DNA from: Macrocybe gigantea
Taxonomy: Eukaryota; Basidiomycota; Agaricomycetes; Agaricales; Callistosporiaceae
Assembly (NCBI GenBank): GCA_011319805.1
Contig: SJRY01000250.1
Coordinates: forward strand, 620,001-684,000
Length of the DNA: 64,000 bases
Direction: 5' to 3'
In this document: piece after piece, positions 46,705 through 58,100 of the stretch
Position numbering within the stretch: position 1 is the first letter of the stretch
Layout of the letters: every line of letters starts with the position of its first letter
Position numbers and translations under genes: made by a program
Notes under the pieces: generated by a model
The model's database searches: none
Told to the model about the DNA's origin: nothing
The model's input: only the letters and a program-made list of their open reading frames with translations

Positions 46705-49700
46705 ATGTTGCAGTATCCCGTCCAGCTACCACCGCTTTCCCTCTCGTCGTCCCCGAAGAATGCATCTCGTAAAGACAACAGTGACTATGTTCGCCCTAAT
46801 GATCCCTCAGGTCGCCCGCCCCCTGCTTCCCTGACCACCAAACGTATTCATAAAGACAGCATCTCCTCTCGTTCCGCTTTTTCTGCTTTCCACCCTCCCC
46901 CTGCAATACCAATTTTCCCCTCCGCTAATCTCAACGCTCCTCCTTCTCCTTCTCATCCCCAATCAAGGTTTTCTCGCCCAGCACCCCCTCTCCAAGCCCC
47001 GTTACGATCCCTGATGCCTATGTCCCAGCTTCCGCAAAGTCTGCCTCCTCTATCGCCTCTTCCGCCATCGAAGACGTCCTCGCTCCCGGAGACGTCGTCG
47101 CCGAAGGTGGGACCCTACAAGGCGAGACCATCAGCCTTGTCTCCATCCGCTCTCCCCGCCAGTCGTCTGCCGTCCTCGACTACCAGGAGCCCGCAAGCGA
47201 GTTCGAGGTCAAGCGCCGCCTGGGTCACGGCAGCTACGCCGTCGTCTACCTCGTCCAAGAGGTCCTCTACCGTCCTCCTCCTTCGGACGACGGACACATG
47301 TCCACCATCGGTTCTATGGAGCTCGACGCTCCCCCGACCCAGCGTGACATCATATACGGGCGCGAGTACGCAATAAAGTGCTTATCCAAGGCCAACCTTG
47401 ACGAGGAGGATTTGGCTGCGCAGTTGTCGGAGGCAAGTCTTACCTCGCCCTGCCCTTCTTTCCCTCCCTCACAACGTATCTGACAGGTCACCATTCACCA
47501 ATCGCTGCCCTTGCATCCTAACATTGTAACTCTTCATCGGACATTAGAGACTCCTTCCTTTCTTTTGCTTCTTCTCGAGTATGTTCCAGGCGAGGATCTT
47601 TTCTACTTCCTGGAACAGGCTCGAGATCATTATGATCCTGAAACGCCCAATGCTGTTGATTCTTCTGCACGCACTCCTCCTACTCCCAGCCTCTTGTCCA
47701 ACCTGCATCCTTCGCAGTTGCTCTCTCGTTCACGTCTCCGTCTCATTTCTTCCATGTTCTCACAGATGTGCGACGCTGTGGCAGCTTGTCACACTCAACA
47801 GGTCTTTCACCGCGACATCAAGCCGGAGAATTTCATCGTCACCGATGGCTGGATTCCGTCGACGGATGGTCGTCAAGAACGCAAGGTCGTTGTCAAGCTC
47901 ACCGACTTTGGTCTTTCGACTACAGATGCTGCATCGTCCGACATGGACTGTGGCAGCGCTCCCTACATGAGCTATGGTACGCATCTGGCTCTCCAATTTT
48001 TTTTTGTCTATGACCCTCGGTTTTCTGATCGCGTCCTGAAGAATGCAGGAATAATGTTGCCCCAACGTATCGCCCTAGAGCTGCTGACGTTTGGTCACTT
48101 GGCATCGTGCTGATCAACATGTGAGTGAATTCAACCCATATGCGGCAACCTTCCCGTTTGACAATAACCTCCGTGAAGGCTTTACCATTTCAATCCATGG
48201 ACCGATACAGCGCAGGGTGCTTGTTCTTCCTTCGCTCTTTTCCGCAGAGATCCAATCGCCTTCTTCATGACCCGGTTTCCCGGAATGACTCGTCCTGTCG
48301 CCGAATTTCTGGCTGGCAAGGTGTTCTGCGTACTTGATAATGCAGAGGACGACTCGACTCGTGTTACGGCGAGTGAGTTTGGTGCGTGGGTTCGAAACCT
48401 GCCGACGCTGCTGGGCGGTCACGGCGTGCATCGCACGATCTCCGCCAGCTCAACGCAAGGTCATCCCATCGCGTCGTCCACCCCCGCCTCTCACCGTCCT
48501 TCGTCCAGACACCCGTCTGGCAGCACCTCTGTCGGACGCGCCCCCGCTGCCCCCTCACGGTCTCTTTCGCGCGCTCCCTCGCTTGTTCCTCCCTTTGAGA
48601 GACCAGAGCCTTCTGATCTTTCTACCGTCTATGACCAGGAGATTGAGGAGCAGGAACGGGAGCCTGACGAGTCTCGTGATGCAGATCTTGAGCGCAAACG
48701 CTCGCGCTCAACGTCGACCAACAGGCGCCGCAAGAGGGGCACCCGCAAGGGCAAAGGCGGCAGCGCTCAGGCATCCACGACGCCCGTACACGACACGCTG
48801 GCTACGCTGGCGGATGCCTCGCAGTCGCTTGCTCGAGAAATCAGCAGAGCCTCGAGGTCATCATCGGCGAACAGATCCGTCTCGACCAAGGCCTCGACTT
48901 CTTCGAGTCGGAAGGGTCAACCGTTTGAACCTGTGTCCATCTTCGCCGTGCCCTCAGCGCTCCTTGTCCCGCCTCGTGCCGTCCCTTCGCCTCCATCGCC
49001 TGTGGCAGCCCCTGTGCCGGTCGCCAAGAAGCCGTCCAAGTGGAAGCTGAGAATCGGAAAGGCCAGCGCGACACCTCCGATGACCTCTCCGACGGAGGAC
49101 GTGTCTCCACCAGCTTCGACGGTAAACCTTACCGGTTCGCCTCCCATGTCTACAACTGCACAGAATGTCACAAATCTCATCAAGGGATTAGATGCGTACT
49201 CCCCTCTACCACCTTCAATGGTATCTGGCGACACCGTGTCCACCTGGAGCAGAGGCCGCTCAAGCCGCCATCACTACGAGTCATCCAATAAATCCCAACC
49301 TTCTCTCGTCTCGCGGAGTCCCGACTCATATGCTGAGCATTGGTCATTCTCCGACAAACGGTCCGATCGTGCTGTCTCGCCGCACAGCGTCCGTAGCGGC
49401 CGTCCCGTGGCGTCGAGCGCTAGTTCAATGGTCTCTGGCAACTGGAGAAGCTCCATGAGCACGACATCCAGCGCAGGGACGTCCACTTCAGCATTCACTC
49501 GGTACAGCAATGCCAGCACTCGGAGTATCTCTACCGCGGCGACCAGCGTCTCCTCCACGAGCTGGCGCTCAGGCGCAAAGTCTGCCCATTCGTCTACCAA
49601 CAACTCCACCTACACCACCCTGCCCAAGAATATCAAGAGTGAGTTTTCATTCTCCCCCGAGCTGCCGATCCCGCTTGCTCATCACCGAGCCGCCCTAGTC

Positions 49701-50006
49701 ATGAACGGCGTTCCATGGGAGCTCGACCAACTGCCCCGCGGTCAGCACCCGAACCCCGTGGGCGACATCTTTGGCTCCCCTCCTGCTCGGAAACAACGTA
49801 CGCGGAAGTTGAAGGACGCCAAGCTCGACACCATCAACGAGCGCCCTCAGACATCCAAGCTCGAATCACAGCGACGAGACGCTTCCACAAGCACTACCGA
49901 TTTGAGTGGCTTGGCGAACGGAAAGGATGATGGTGATAGCGTCAAGAAAGTTCAGAGAGGACAGATCAACGCCTTGGCGAAGATGCTGTCAGCCCTGCGC
50001 CGATGA
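46705..50006 (+). CDS. Ran1/Pat1-type Ser/Thr protein kinase with long disordered tail
   Basis: A serine/threonine kinase close to the Ran1/Sks1/Vhs1 group that controls nutrient response or meiotic entry in yeasts. The kinase domain reads FEVKRRLGHGSYAVVYLVQE (Gly-rich loop), YAIKCLSKA (catalytic Lys), NIVTLHRTLETPSFLLLLLE, HRDIKPENFIVTDGWIP (catalytic loop), KLTDFGLSTTDAASSDMDCG (DFG) and GSAPYMSYEC after splicing. AADVWSLGIVLINM and FNPWTDTAQGA with the PxxWTDT motif follow. A long exon (48267-50006) encodes a Ser/Arg-rich disordered tail ending INALAKMLSALRR. A Ser/Pro-rich N-terminus from 46705 is in a different frame from the kinase exon, so at least one N-terminal intron is needed. Its borders, and so the true start, are uncertain. 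Confidence 0.85.
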
Positions 50007-50394
50007 GCATTATCAATGGACATGGCGGGTCCGTCCATGGAAAGGGACGCGGAACGGATCTGGCATATCGTGTCGCGTTGTATTTTCGGTAACGTAGCTA
50101 TTGAGTGCCACCGCCCGAAACAGGCAATGTTCCCTTCGAGCGAAGGTCGGTTCATTATCGTCTATCCGATGTTATCCATCACACACTCTTGGACTTGTTG
50201 GTACTGTACACTTTGTTTTGTTGCGATGTCTGTCCTTGTCATAAAGTCCACCCCCTTCACTCTGTTCGGCCCTCTGCAATAGTTTGTGCTTTTACTCATA
50301 CAAAATAGTTATCTCTAGCAGTATTTAATGTCCCCAACCCAGTCTTCAAAAGCAAGAAAAAAATAGTGCCCACGTATTGTACCAAACACTCGAA
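50007..50394. other. Convergent 3' region, kinase / cyclin
   Basis: 388 bp between converging genes. AT-rich around 50290-50370. No gene recognised. Confidence 0.45.
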
Positions 50395-51540
50395 TCAGCC
50401 AATGTTCCCTCTATCCACGTTGATGTCAAGGTTTTGCGATTGCTGAAGAGACGCGAATACGATGTTTTGCTCAACCGTAGGACGACGTGAGACTTCCTGG
50501 GGAAGCGGCTCAATCAGGACAGTAGACGGTTCATGTAAAGATGGATGCGGGCGATGAGTGCGCATCCGAGGTGCGGAATCGGTGGGGGAAGGAGGACGAG
50601 ATCGGCTAGCCATCTCGATGTCACGATCTGTAGGCAATTCCGGTTGCTCCGGCTCGGCACCAGGGATGAAGAATTTTCCCGTGCTGTTTGTCCGGACGAG
50701 ATTGACGTAGTAGTCCTGAAGGATTTCGCGAGTGCACTAGCAGAATGAACTTTGTATGAGGACGAGATTCATCTCTACTATTATTATTATTTTTTTTTTT
50801 GGGGGGGGGGGAAGAGGAGAAAATGCCATGATGGGTGATATGCGACTCGGGGCACGACAGTGGAATGCATGCGGAAAAGGTGAGAAGAAAAAATTGCTAA
50901 CCGTCAATCGCCAGTCCATCAAAGAGAGAAACTCGCGTTCTAAGATGTTCAGTTCGGCCACAGATATACCACCCACTTTGGCGTAGAGGCTATTCGTACA
51001 AAAGGTATCGCAGAGTCCTTTGCTTGAAACGGCGATGGACGCAATGACGAAACGGTGGCAAGTGAGCGACGACAGAGTGAAGAGCGGTATACGTGAGCAG
51101 ATCTGATCAATGTAATGGAGTATGAGCAAGAGACAAGACTTCTGGTGCAGATGAAGACGTTCAGCAAGTGTCACGAGAACATAGCAATGACAAACAACCT
51201 CTACGTTTGTATATTTCACGATGCGTCGAAGGTAGTCCAACACGGTAATAGAAGGGGTCGATCGTGAGTGAAAACGGGTAAGACTCTCACTGGGGACCGG
51301 CAACGGTGTAAGAATACGAATGGAACTGAAGAAGAGGAAGGAAAACGTGGACAGACGGTAAAAGGGGTATCCTGTCATTATGTGCCATGAGACGCTGGAG
51401 CATATCAGCTGGCAGGAGGTAAGCAGGATCGCATCAAAAGGAGGAATAATCGCGATACCTATAAGTTGTACGAGCACATCTATGTCTGCATGCTGAAAAG
51501 CTACGGGTAGTTCGACCCTTCCTGAGGTGGAGGGTTCCAT
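50395..51540 (-). CDS. Pho80/Pcl-type cyclin
   Basis: Regulatory partner of a Pho85-class CDK, acting in phosphate and nutrient signalling. The start at 51540 gives MEPSTSGRVELPVAFQHADI, DVLVQLI. The cyclin core reads PSESLTRFHSRSTPSITVLD, YLRRIVKYTNVE, KSCLLLILHYIDQICSRIPL, FTLSSLTCHRFVIASIAVSS, KGLCDTFCTNSLYAKVGGIS, VAELNILEREFLSLMDWRLT, and after an intron TREILQDYYVNLVRT. This order, with FHS..P.I.V.DYL.RI..Y and AKVGGI..AELN.LE.EFL, is diagnostic of the Pho80 family. The C-terminal exon is Pro/Ser-rich and ends NLDINVDRGNIG at 50395. The longer frame to 51642 adds a leader without similarity. The intron before TREIL contains a simple repeat. Confidence 0.9.
50779..50811. repeat. Compound simple repeat (ATT)n-T10-G11 in cyclin intron
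   Basis: Trinucleotide ATT repeats pass into about 10 T and then 11 G on the + strand (read as C11A10(AAT)n in the transcript direction). It lies inside the intron of the Pho80-type cyclin. A G11 run is unusual for this otherwise mixed-composition genome; length may be affected by sequencing error. Confidence 0.8.
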
Positions 51541-51776
51541 GAATCCATCGCCCACTGGACGCCGGTGAGGCTTGAGAAAGGAAAAGTGGATCAACGAAGC
51601 CGCACAAAGCGGTTGTTTGGCTGAATATAATGTTCCCGGCATAACACAATACTACCAAACAATAGATCGAGATCTACTATACAGTTGCCGTGGCGGAGTT
51701 TGAACTCTAATCCCTACCGTGCCACAGGCGCGAATCACCAGTCCATCCAGCCGCAAGTGCGCAAAGACGATCTCTA

Positions 51777-52500
51777 ATGGCACCGAAACTCGTACGCATC
51801 CAGCTCGTTCGTGGTATTCCACCTTGCTCATATATACCCCGTCCTATATCAGGACCCGAACGAAATCAAAATTATCTACCTCCGCGCCACTGGTGGTGAA
51901 GTTGGTGCCTCTTCAGCTTTGGCTCCAAAAATCGGGCCCCTCGGTCTTGTGAGCATAGCACCACTCGTTTCTGGACGAGCCATTGCAGTTATTTCGATGC
52001 TGACCGCTGCCATCTTGCATCGCTTTCCAAAACCGTCCGTGAAACGATGCGTAGTCGCCCAAAAAAGTCGGTGAAGATATCGCAAAGGCGACATCGCAGT
52101 GGAAGGGTCTCCGTGTCACCGTACAGCTTACAATTCAAAATCGCCAAGCCGCTGTGACAGTCGTACCTTCGGCGTCATCATTGGTTATTCGCGCACTCAA
52201 GGGCAAGCATCATCCACTTGTACGGCTGCCTTGGTGTCTTATGCGATTGCCTTCTTGATAGAGCCCCCACGAGACCGGAAGAAGGAAAAGAACATCAAAC
52301 ACAATGGCAATCTCACGCTGGACGAAATCGTCGACATTGCACGGACGATGAAAACAAAATCATTAGCGAAGGAGTTGTCGGGTTGCGTGAAGGAGATCCT
52401 TGGCACGGCGCAGAGCATTGGGTGCACAGTCGACGGGCAACCACCCCACGACGTTATTGATGGCATCAACTCTGGGGAGGTTGAAATCCCCGATGAGTAG
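51777..52500 (+). CDS. RPL12: 60S ribosomal protein L12 (uL11)
   Basis: Component of the large-subunit stalk base that contacts elongation factors. Exon 1 (51777-51791) encodes MAPKL. Exon 2 reads [20 protein letters not shown] and [11 protein letters not shown]. An intron of about 106 nt follows, then [40 protein letters not shown] and SSLVIRALK. The last intron (52202-52260) uses a GC donor (AAGG|GCAAGC), giving [20 protein letters not shown]. The protein ends [10 protein letters not shown] at 52500. Reading the third intron with a nearby GT donor would break the highly conserved [11 protein letters not shown] sequence, so the GC donor is well supported. About 165 residues, as in all eukaryotes. 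Confidence 0.97.
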
Positions 52501-52599
52501 ACAAGTCTCATTTTTGTATCCCCCTTTCTTCTTCGTCGATGCATCATGAAAAACGTCAATCGGGGGAGGGCACGCTAAGCGTTCTATTTATGTCATGAT

Positions 52600-54956
52600 T
52601 TACAGTGACACCCGGGTACTAGCCCAGACTCTCCCTGGTAAGCTCAATATTCCGCCCCGTCTGCAGATTTCTTCCAACGTTTCCGACTTGAGGTCTGCGC
52701 CCATCGCCCCCGTGACGTTGACACAAACCCCTCGGGGCCTGGTCTCGTCTAAAGTCACCGAAATTTCCACTAGGCCCGATATAGGCGGCCGTTCGGGTGA
52801 ACTCATCACGATCCTAGGTCGAGGAGGTAATGAGAGCTCGAGCTCCGCCGCCTCGAAAAGAGTCATGCCAGATGGCGGAAGATATACATTCACAGGAATT
52901 TTGATCGGGGTAATTGTGCCTACGGTGCAAAAGTCATCAAAGATGTGTTCCTCATTTGAAGCACGACGCACCATTCAGAACGGCTTGCAGCTCTTCTTGA
53001 GTGGCTTCAGCTTCTTCTGCAGGGATGTTTCCATCTATATGAGGACTCTCCGGTACCCACTGTAAGCCACATAGAGTTTCGTTCAACCAGCACTGCTCCC
53101 GGACGATCTGCTGGCATATCCATAACCCCCCCAGAAAGACGTGCAAGCGACAATCACTTACCTCTATAACGCCCCATACCTCTTTCAAACTCTGGACAGG
53201 CACGCGTTCAAGTCGGAAACCAGGTTCATCGGGAGCAGTTAGTCGCAATTGCAAAGGTGGATGCACAGAGGTTGGCGAGATCTGATCCTTGTCAGAAACA
53301 GGCTAGACAGGACCGGCTGGAAATCTTACATAGATCGTAGTGTATCTTTCAGACGAAACCGTCTCATCTGGATTGAGCTTGTATGGCAACGTATCAGTTC
53401 ATTTCAAGTCAATATCAAAGGCGAGGCCAGACGAACGAGTAAATCCACCCAGCTACTCAGGCCAAAGGACATAAGATTGGCGGTGTCCAGAGCGTTTACA
53501 CCGCCAAATGGGTTCACGATAAGTTCGATGTCCCGCAGGCGGCTCTGACTCAGGACAATGCCCGCACATTCCCCTCCTTCCGTGAAGTCCAAGAACCACG
53601 AATAACGAGGTTGGTCAGTGCTCATATTAGCCAGGGGGTCCGATTTTGGAAAGACGTGATCGGGATCCATGCCACCCGGCACCAATGAAAACATCGGACG
53701 AGCGCTTAAAGAAGGCATGGAAACTGAAAGAGGGAATATGGGGGGCTCCGCCTGAGCGATGAGCGTCAAGGTTGCAACTGTCACGCCTTGCCGATGCGAT
53801 ATCAGAAAAGAGCGTAACACTGAGACTGCAATGTCTGGCCGCGAATCATCGCGAGAGTTGCTTGACTCTGAAGTTCCTGATGCCTTTTTAAGGGTCAGAT
53901 AGGCAAGCGGCGAAAGATGAAGGAGAAACGATAGGGATGGGGATGACAGATATGGCAGCGGGAAACCATGCGAACGGAGAAGGAAGATATCAAGAGGCGC
54001 AGTGCGGACCGATAAAGACCTGGTAAGGTACAAATGAACGAAACAAGATGGAGATGAGCGCATGAAAACATACGAAGCAACTGCCCGACTTTCTGCTTTC
54101 GCGAGTCTTTCTAGTGTGGGACACAGACGGTCTGTCTCCAAAAACCACCTTTGATCTTCCTTCGCTTCGCCAGCCGCTAGTTTGTCAAGAGTGATCAGAT
54201 ACTTCAGGCGATTAACGATAGTCGACCGTAGCGTGGCCGCCTCGTCAGGATCTCGAAGTTCTCCCGGTTTTTGAACTTCGGCGCAAAAGCGCTGTAGGTC
54301 ATTGAGCAGAAAGGTATCGAGCGACACCGAACCGCCAGCATTCGAGTTTCCGTTCGTGATCGCGTAGGAAGTCTTTACGTTAGAGGCCATGACTCTAGGA
54401 TTGCCTGGACTGCTCCTATCCGTTGTGAAATCGACATCGACAACGAGTACCTTTCCGCCTAATACCACAGTTGTGACTCCTTCACGGCCATCGTCTTTGA
54501 ATGTTTCCATCCCGAGCGACGCACCCCATACTTCGAGCCGATCAATACACCATTTGGCGACCAATGTCGGTTCAAGAGGTATATCTTCGCCATATTGCGT
54601 GTCGGCACGTTTACGAAGAGCTTCGGTGGTCTGACGCGCGTTTTGCTCCGACTAGCTTAAGGTGTCTCAGCGGCATGTCTCTTGAGAGGAGAAGATCGGT
54701 ATCTAACGGCATGTAAAGCATGACTGATGGGGACTTGCTGCCGCAGAAGAGATACCAGTTTCGAGTTCGCGAAGGGTACGGATGTATAGATGTTAAGAGA
54801 TGCAGCGACTTGGTCGACCGTCTGGATCAAATCTCGTAGATTTGCACAGGACTTCTCGACAGACAAGGCGAAAGGATGGGTGGTGTGTGAGTCGAGGACA
54901 TCATGGCGTTGAAACTGTTGCAGCGACGAGAGCAAGGTCGGCGAGTCGGTCATCAT
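52600..54956 (-). CDS. MED1: Mediator complex subunit 1 (Med1)
   Basis: Middle-module Mediator subunit that contacts activators. Exon 1 starts at 54956 (MMTDSPTLLSSLQQFQRHDV, and near its end LLRQQVPISHALHAV). Then WGASLGMETFKDDGREGVTT, VVLGGKVLVVDVDFTTDRSS, SNVKTSYAITNGN, LVNDLQRFCAEVQ-like sequence and YLITLDKLAAGEAKEDQRWF. The domain continues IFLLRSHGFPLPYLSSPSLS, FLLHLSPLAYLTL, PMFSLVPGGMDPDHVFPKSD, SWFLDFTEGGECAGIVLSQS, RLRDIELIVNPFGGV, and PPLQLRLTAPDEPGFRLERV, PVQSLKEVWGVIEV, REQCWLNETLCGLQWVPES. It ends VWASTRVSL at 52600. The block order matches fungal Med1. Convergent with RPL12 with 99 bp between stops. Confidence 0.88.
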
Positions 54957-55137
54957 GGACGCATTGGTCGAAGTAGAATTCCCAAAAAGAGACCGTTAGC
55001 TTATACGCAGAACGTTCGTACAATACATTCTGAGTCATAAAATCATATGTTCCTGCATAGATACATACATGCCGCAGGATTTTCTTTGGGGCGAGGTACT
55101 AGGTATGAATAAGTTAGAGAACGGTAGTTATCGCACA
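54957..55137. other. Short intergenic region upstream of MED1
   Basis: 181 bp between the MED1 start and the end of the next gene, both on the minus strand, so it holds the MED1 promoter and the terminator of the upstream gene. No motif assigned. Confidence 0.4.
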
Positions 55138-58100
55138 TCATGTGGGTGGCCATGAAGACACCGACTCGATGTCATTGCTGCCCCATATTTCCCAGAAGAG
55201 ATACTCTTGGTACTTGGAGGCAAGAAGTGACAGCTTCTCGATAGGCCCAGTAACGCTATCAACAGTTACATCGTCAGAGGTCCAGCTTGTCGCATCGGCT
55301 CGTTGGGTATGTGGTCTAGAGGTATAAAGATGAAGATCCGGGTAAAATGGGTCGTAATATGTTGTGAGGAATAGATGTTTCGCCTGTGAAAGTGAAAATC
55401 TGTCAGGGTCATTAGCATCGGTTCCAAGGTCCCCGTCACAATCACACAACTGACCGATACATGATGAAAAATGCGAAAAGCTGCAAAGACAGGACACACA
55501 GCCAGATCCGGAATCTAGAAGTCCGTCGCTCCCTGGGCGGATTGACCTGTGCGCATGTCAATGACTTTGCGTTGCTAAAAAGCCGTTGTCCATACCGTAG
55601 AAGTGGCTCCCTCCTTTTTCGGCAGACCCTCTATCGTCTTTCGAATGTCCATTCTGACCGAACGGATCGACTCAGACAAGCGCCTCCTTACTTCTCTTGC
55701 CGTATGAGAGGCATTGTCGAGTTCTTTAAGTCGCGACATGTCATTTTGGCGACCAGGCTCTCTGTACAAGATCAGATACAGGTCGAAGCACTTCCGGGAA
55801 ATGGACGATACCTGTCAAGGTCTTCTAAATCCTTCACGAGGTCCTGAAGTCCTTGCCTAACCTGTGTTAGAGCCTTTTGTCGAGTTACCGTCTCCACTAC
55901 CACCCTTGGTTCTGTGGCAGGCTTATCTTCAACGCGGTCCAACTCCCTGCCCATGGCGTCGACGATGTTGATTTTTGTTTCGGTTTTGGCGGTTTGTGAC
56001 GGATCAGCTCGAGCCATCTGCTCTCTTCCAAAGGCATCGACAAAACGGATATTCGGCGACTTACGTGGATTGGGCTCTGTCAGCAGTGATGATGAATCGT
56101 CAGCCTTAAGAACTGGATCTGCTTTCGTATCGGTGTGTCCCATATCGTCAGAGCTTTGTTTATCCAACATAATATTGGAATCATCTGGTCTGAGGGATTC
56201 CAGTGTCCCCGAATTGCCCAGGGGCTGCTCTGGGCTGTCAAATCTGACCTTTAGGGCACTCTTCCGAGCTGTAGGTGTCTTGACCCACGCTCCAGGTGGG
56301 GCAGGGGTCCGTATGGTGGACATGTTGGTGCGATTCGGCAGGAACGATGTCGATGCGTCCGTACCGCCAGTCAGGCGGTACTCAGTAAGGTCCTGAGCAG
56401 ACATTGTCACAGGAGTATCGGCCCACGCGCCGGGAGGCCTTGGAGTTTTTGCAAAATCGCGGCGGCCTCTGCGCGTCGGGGTTCGTTGGAAATTTTCATC
56501 GTCAGGAAGCGGAGCATCAGGAAGAGGGGGTAATTCTTTCGGAGGGGAAGGTGTATGTAATTCTGGCTTTGGGCTGCGGAATGACCTTGATTTTTGCGGC
56601 GTGGATAGAACTGAATCCACGTCGCGGTCTGGAGTTTGCCCGCCATCCGAGGGAAGAGAGGATGATGAAGGCTTGAAAGAGGGCGAGCCTCTGGCGTCCG
56701 TAGATTCTAAAGCAATCGTTTGTGGTAGTGTTTCGATCGTATCGCTTCCGACCGTCAACGGCAAGGAATCGTTACGTGGATGTGAGGAGTGATCTTTCGC
56801 CAAAGACCGTGATGGTTCAACAGACGCGATTGCTTTGGATGATTCGGAGTGAATCCGTTCTGCGGAGGAGTCATTTGAGCTGATCAATGAATCAGGTGAA
56901 AAGCACGTACTCTGTAACCGATTTTCATCGGAATGTGGATTGTTAGGTCGGACCGGGTCATCAAAGGAAGTGGAAGACCCGGCATCCGTTGTGACGATGA
57001 GTTTCACAGGAATAGCTTTATTTTGAGAGGGGATCGAGTTCGGGGTTTGTTGGAATGATGCAGGGGAGGACCGCGTTCTGATACGCGGGGAAGGCGAAGT
57101 AGCAACCGAACGCATAGGAGATTGGGGGAAGTGAGATAGCCGTTTTGGTTGTGGGCTGTGAGAAGACACGGGGATTTTGGAATGTTGAAGGACTGGCATT
57201 GATATGGTTCGTTGCACTTTGTTCTCCTCTTCATCGGCCATAACTTGAAATGAGGGGACCTCACATCCTGAGGATGAGCCAACGCTGTCCTGATGAGGCA
57301 GATTGCGTTGTTCATTCGGAGATGAGTTCGGATAATCAGGCGCTGGTGCATGGAACTGGGCTTGCAAAGGTGAGCCCGAACTCCCGCCGTATCGACGTCG
57401 CCATTTCGGCCGGGGGGCGTTCCAGTTTCGTTCCCGTTCGTGATTAACTTCTTCCTGCTCCGATTCTTCCCACTTGTCACTATTGGAAAGCAATGATCCT
57501 GCGGGAGAACTCGCCCTCGAAGGTGTTGAAAATGAACCATGTCGAAATGACGGCTGACCAGGGGAGTTCGGCGAGATGGACATGTTTGATCCAGATCCAG
57601 ATGTCATGCTTTGAGCCCGCACGCGGTCAGGCGTTCCAGGCATCCCGGATGTGAGTGGAGAGTGGAAGCTGAGGCTCGATGATGGGCGTGAACGCTTCGT
57701 AGATGGCCTGTTCCATTCTCTCTCTCTTTCCTGATTACGCTCACGTTCAAGATCTCTAATGCGCTCCCGATCTGAAGATACAGAGGTGAGGTATCTATAT
57801 CACAAGACTGAACAATGAAGCGTACATTCAGCTTGGGATAGAGAGCTGCCGCGTGAAGATGTTCCTTCTCGACTATACATCGACACTGAGCTCAAACGCC
57901 GTCTCGATTTGGCATCGTCTTTGTGGACGGTAGGTGACTCGCTTCCAACAGAACGCGGATGGCCAGGGGTTGGTGGGTTTACAGTCCTATCTGCATTCAG
58001 ATCATCGTCAGGCTCCATTCGAATGGCTGATTTTGGGTCCATTATCACACTTGAACAAACAAGTCTTTAGCTATAACGCACTGGAATGGGATTGGGCATG

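Noticed and set aside
48334..49050. 238-codon + strand open frame in the kinase tail
   Set aside because: It overlaps the longer 579-codon frame that is continuous with the kinase domain. Its Arg/Pro/Leu-rich composition is that of a frame-shifted Ser/Pro-rich region.
51665..51735. Possible tRNA or tRNA-derived repeat upstream of RPL12
   Set aside because: GAGTTCAAACTC resembles a T-arm B box on the minus strand, but the T stem does not pair, there is no A box, and no cloverleaf can be drawn.
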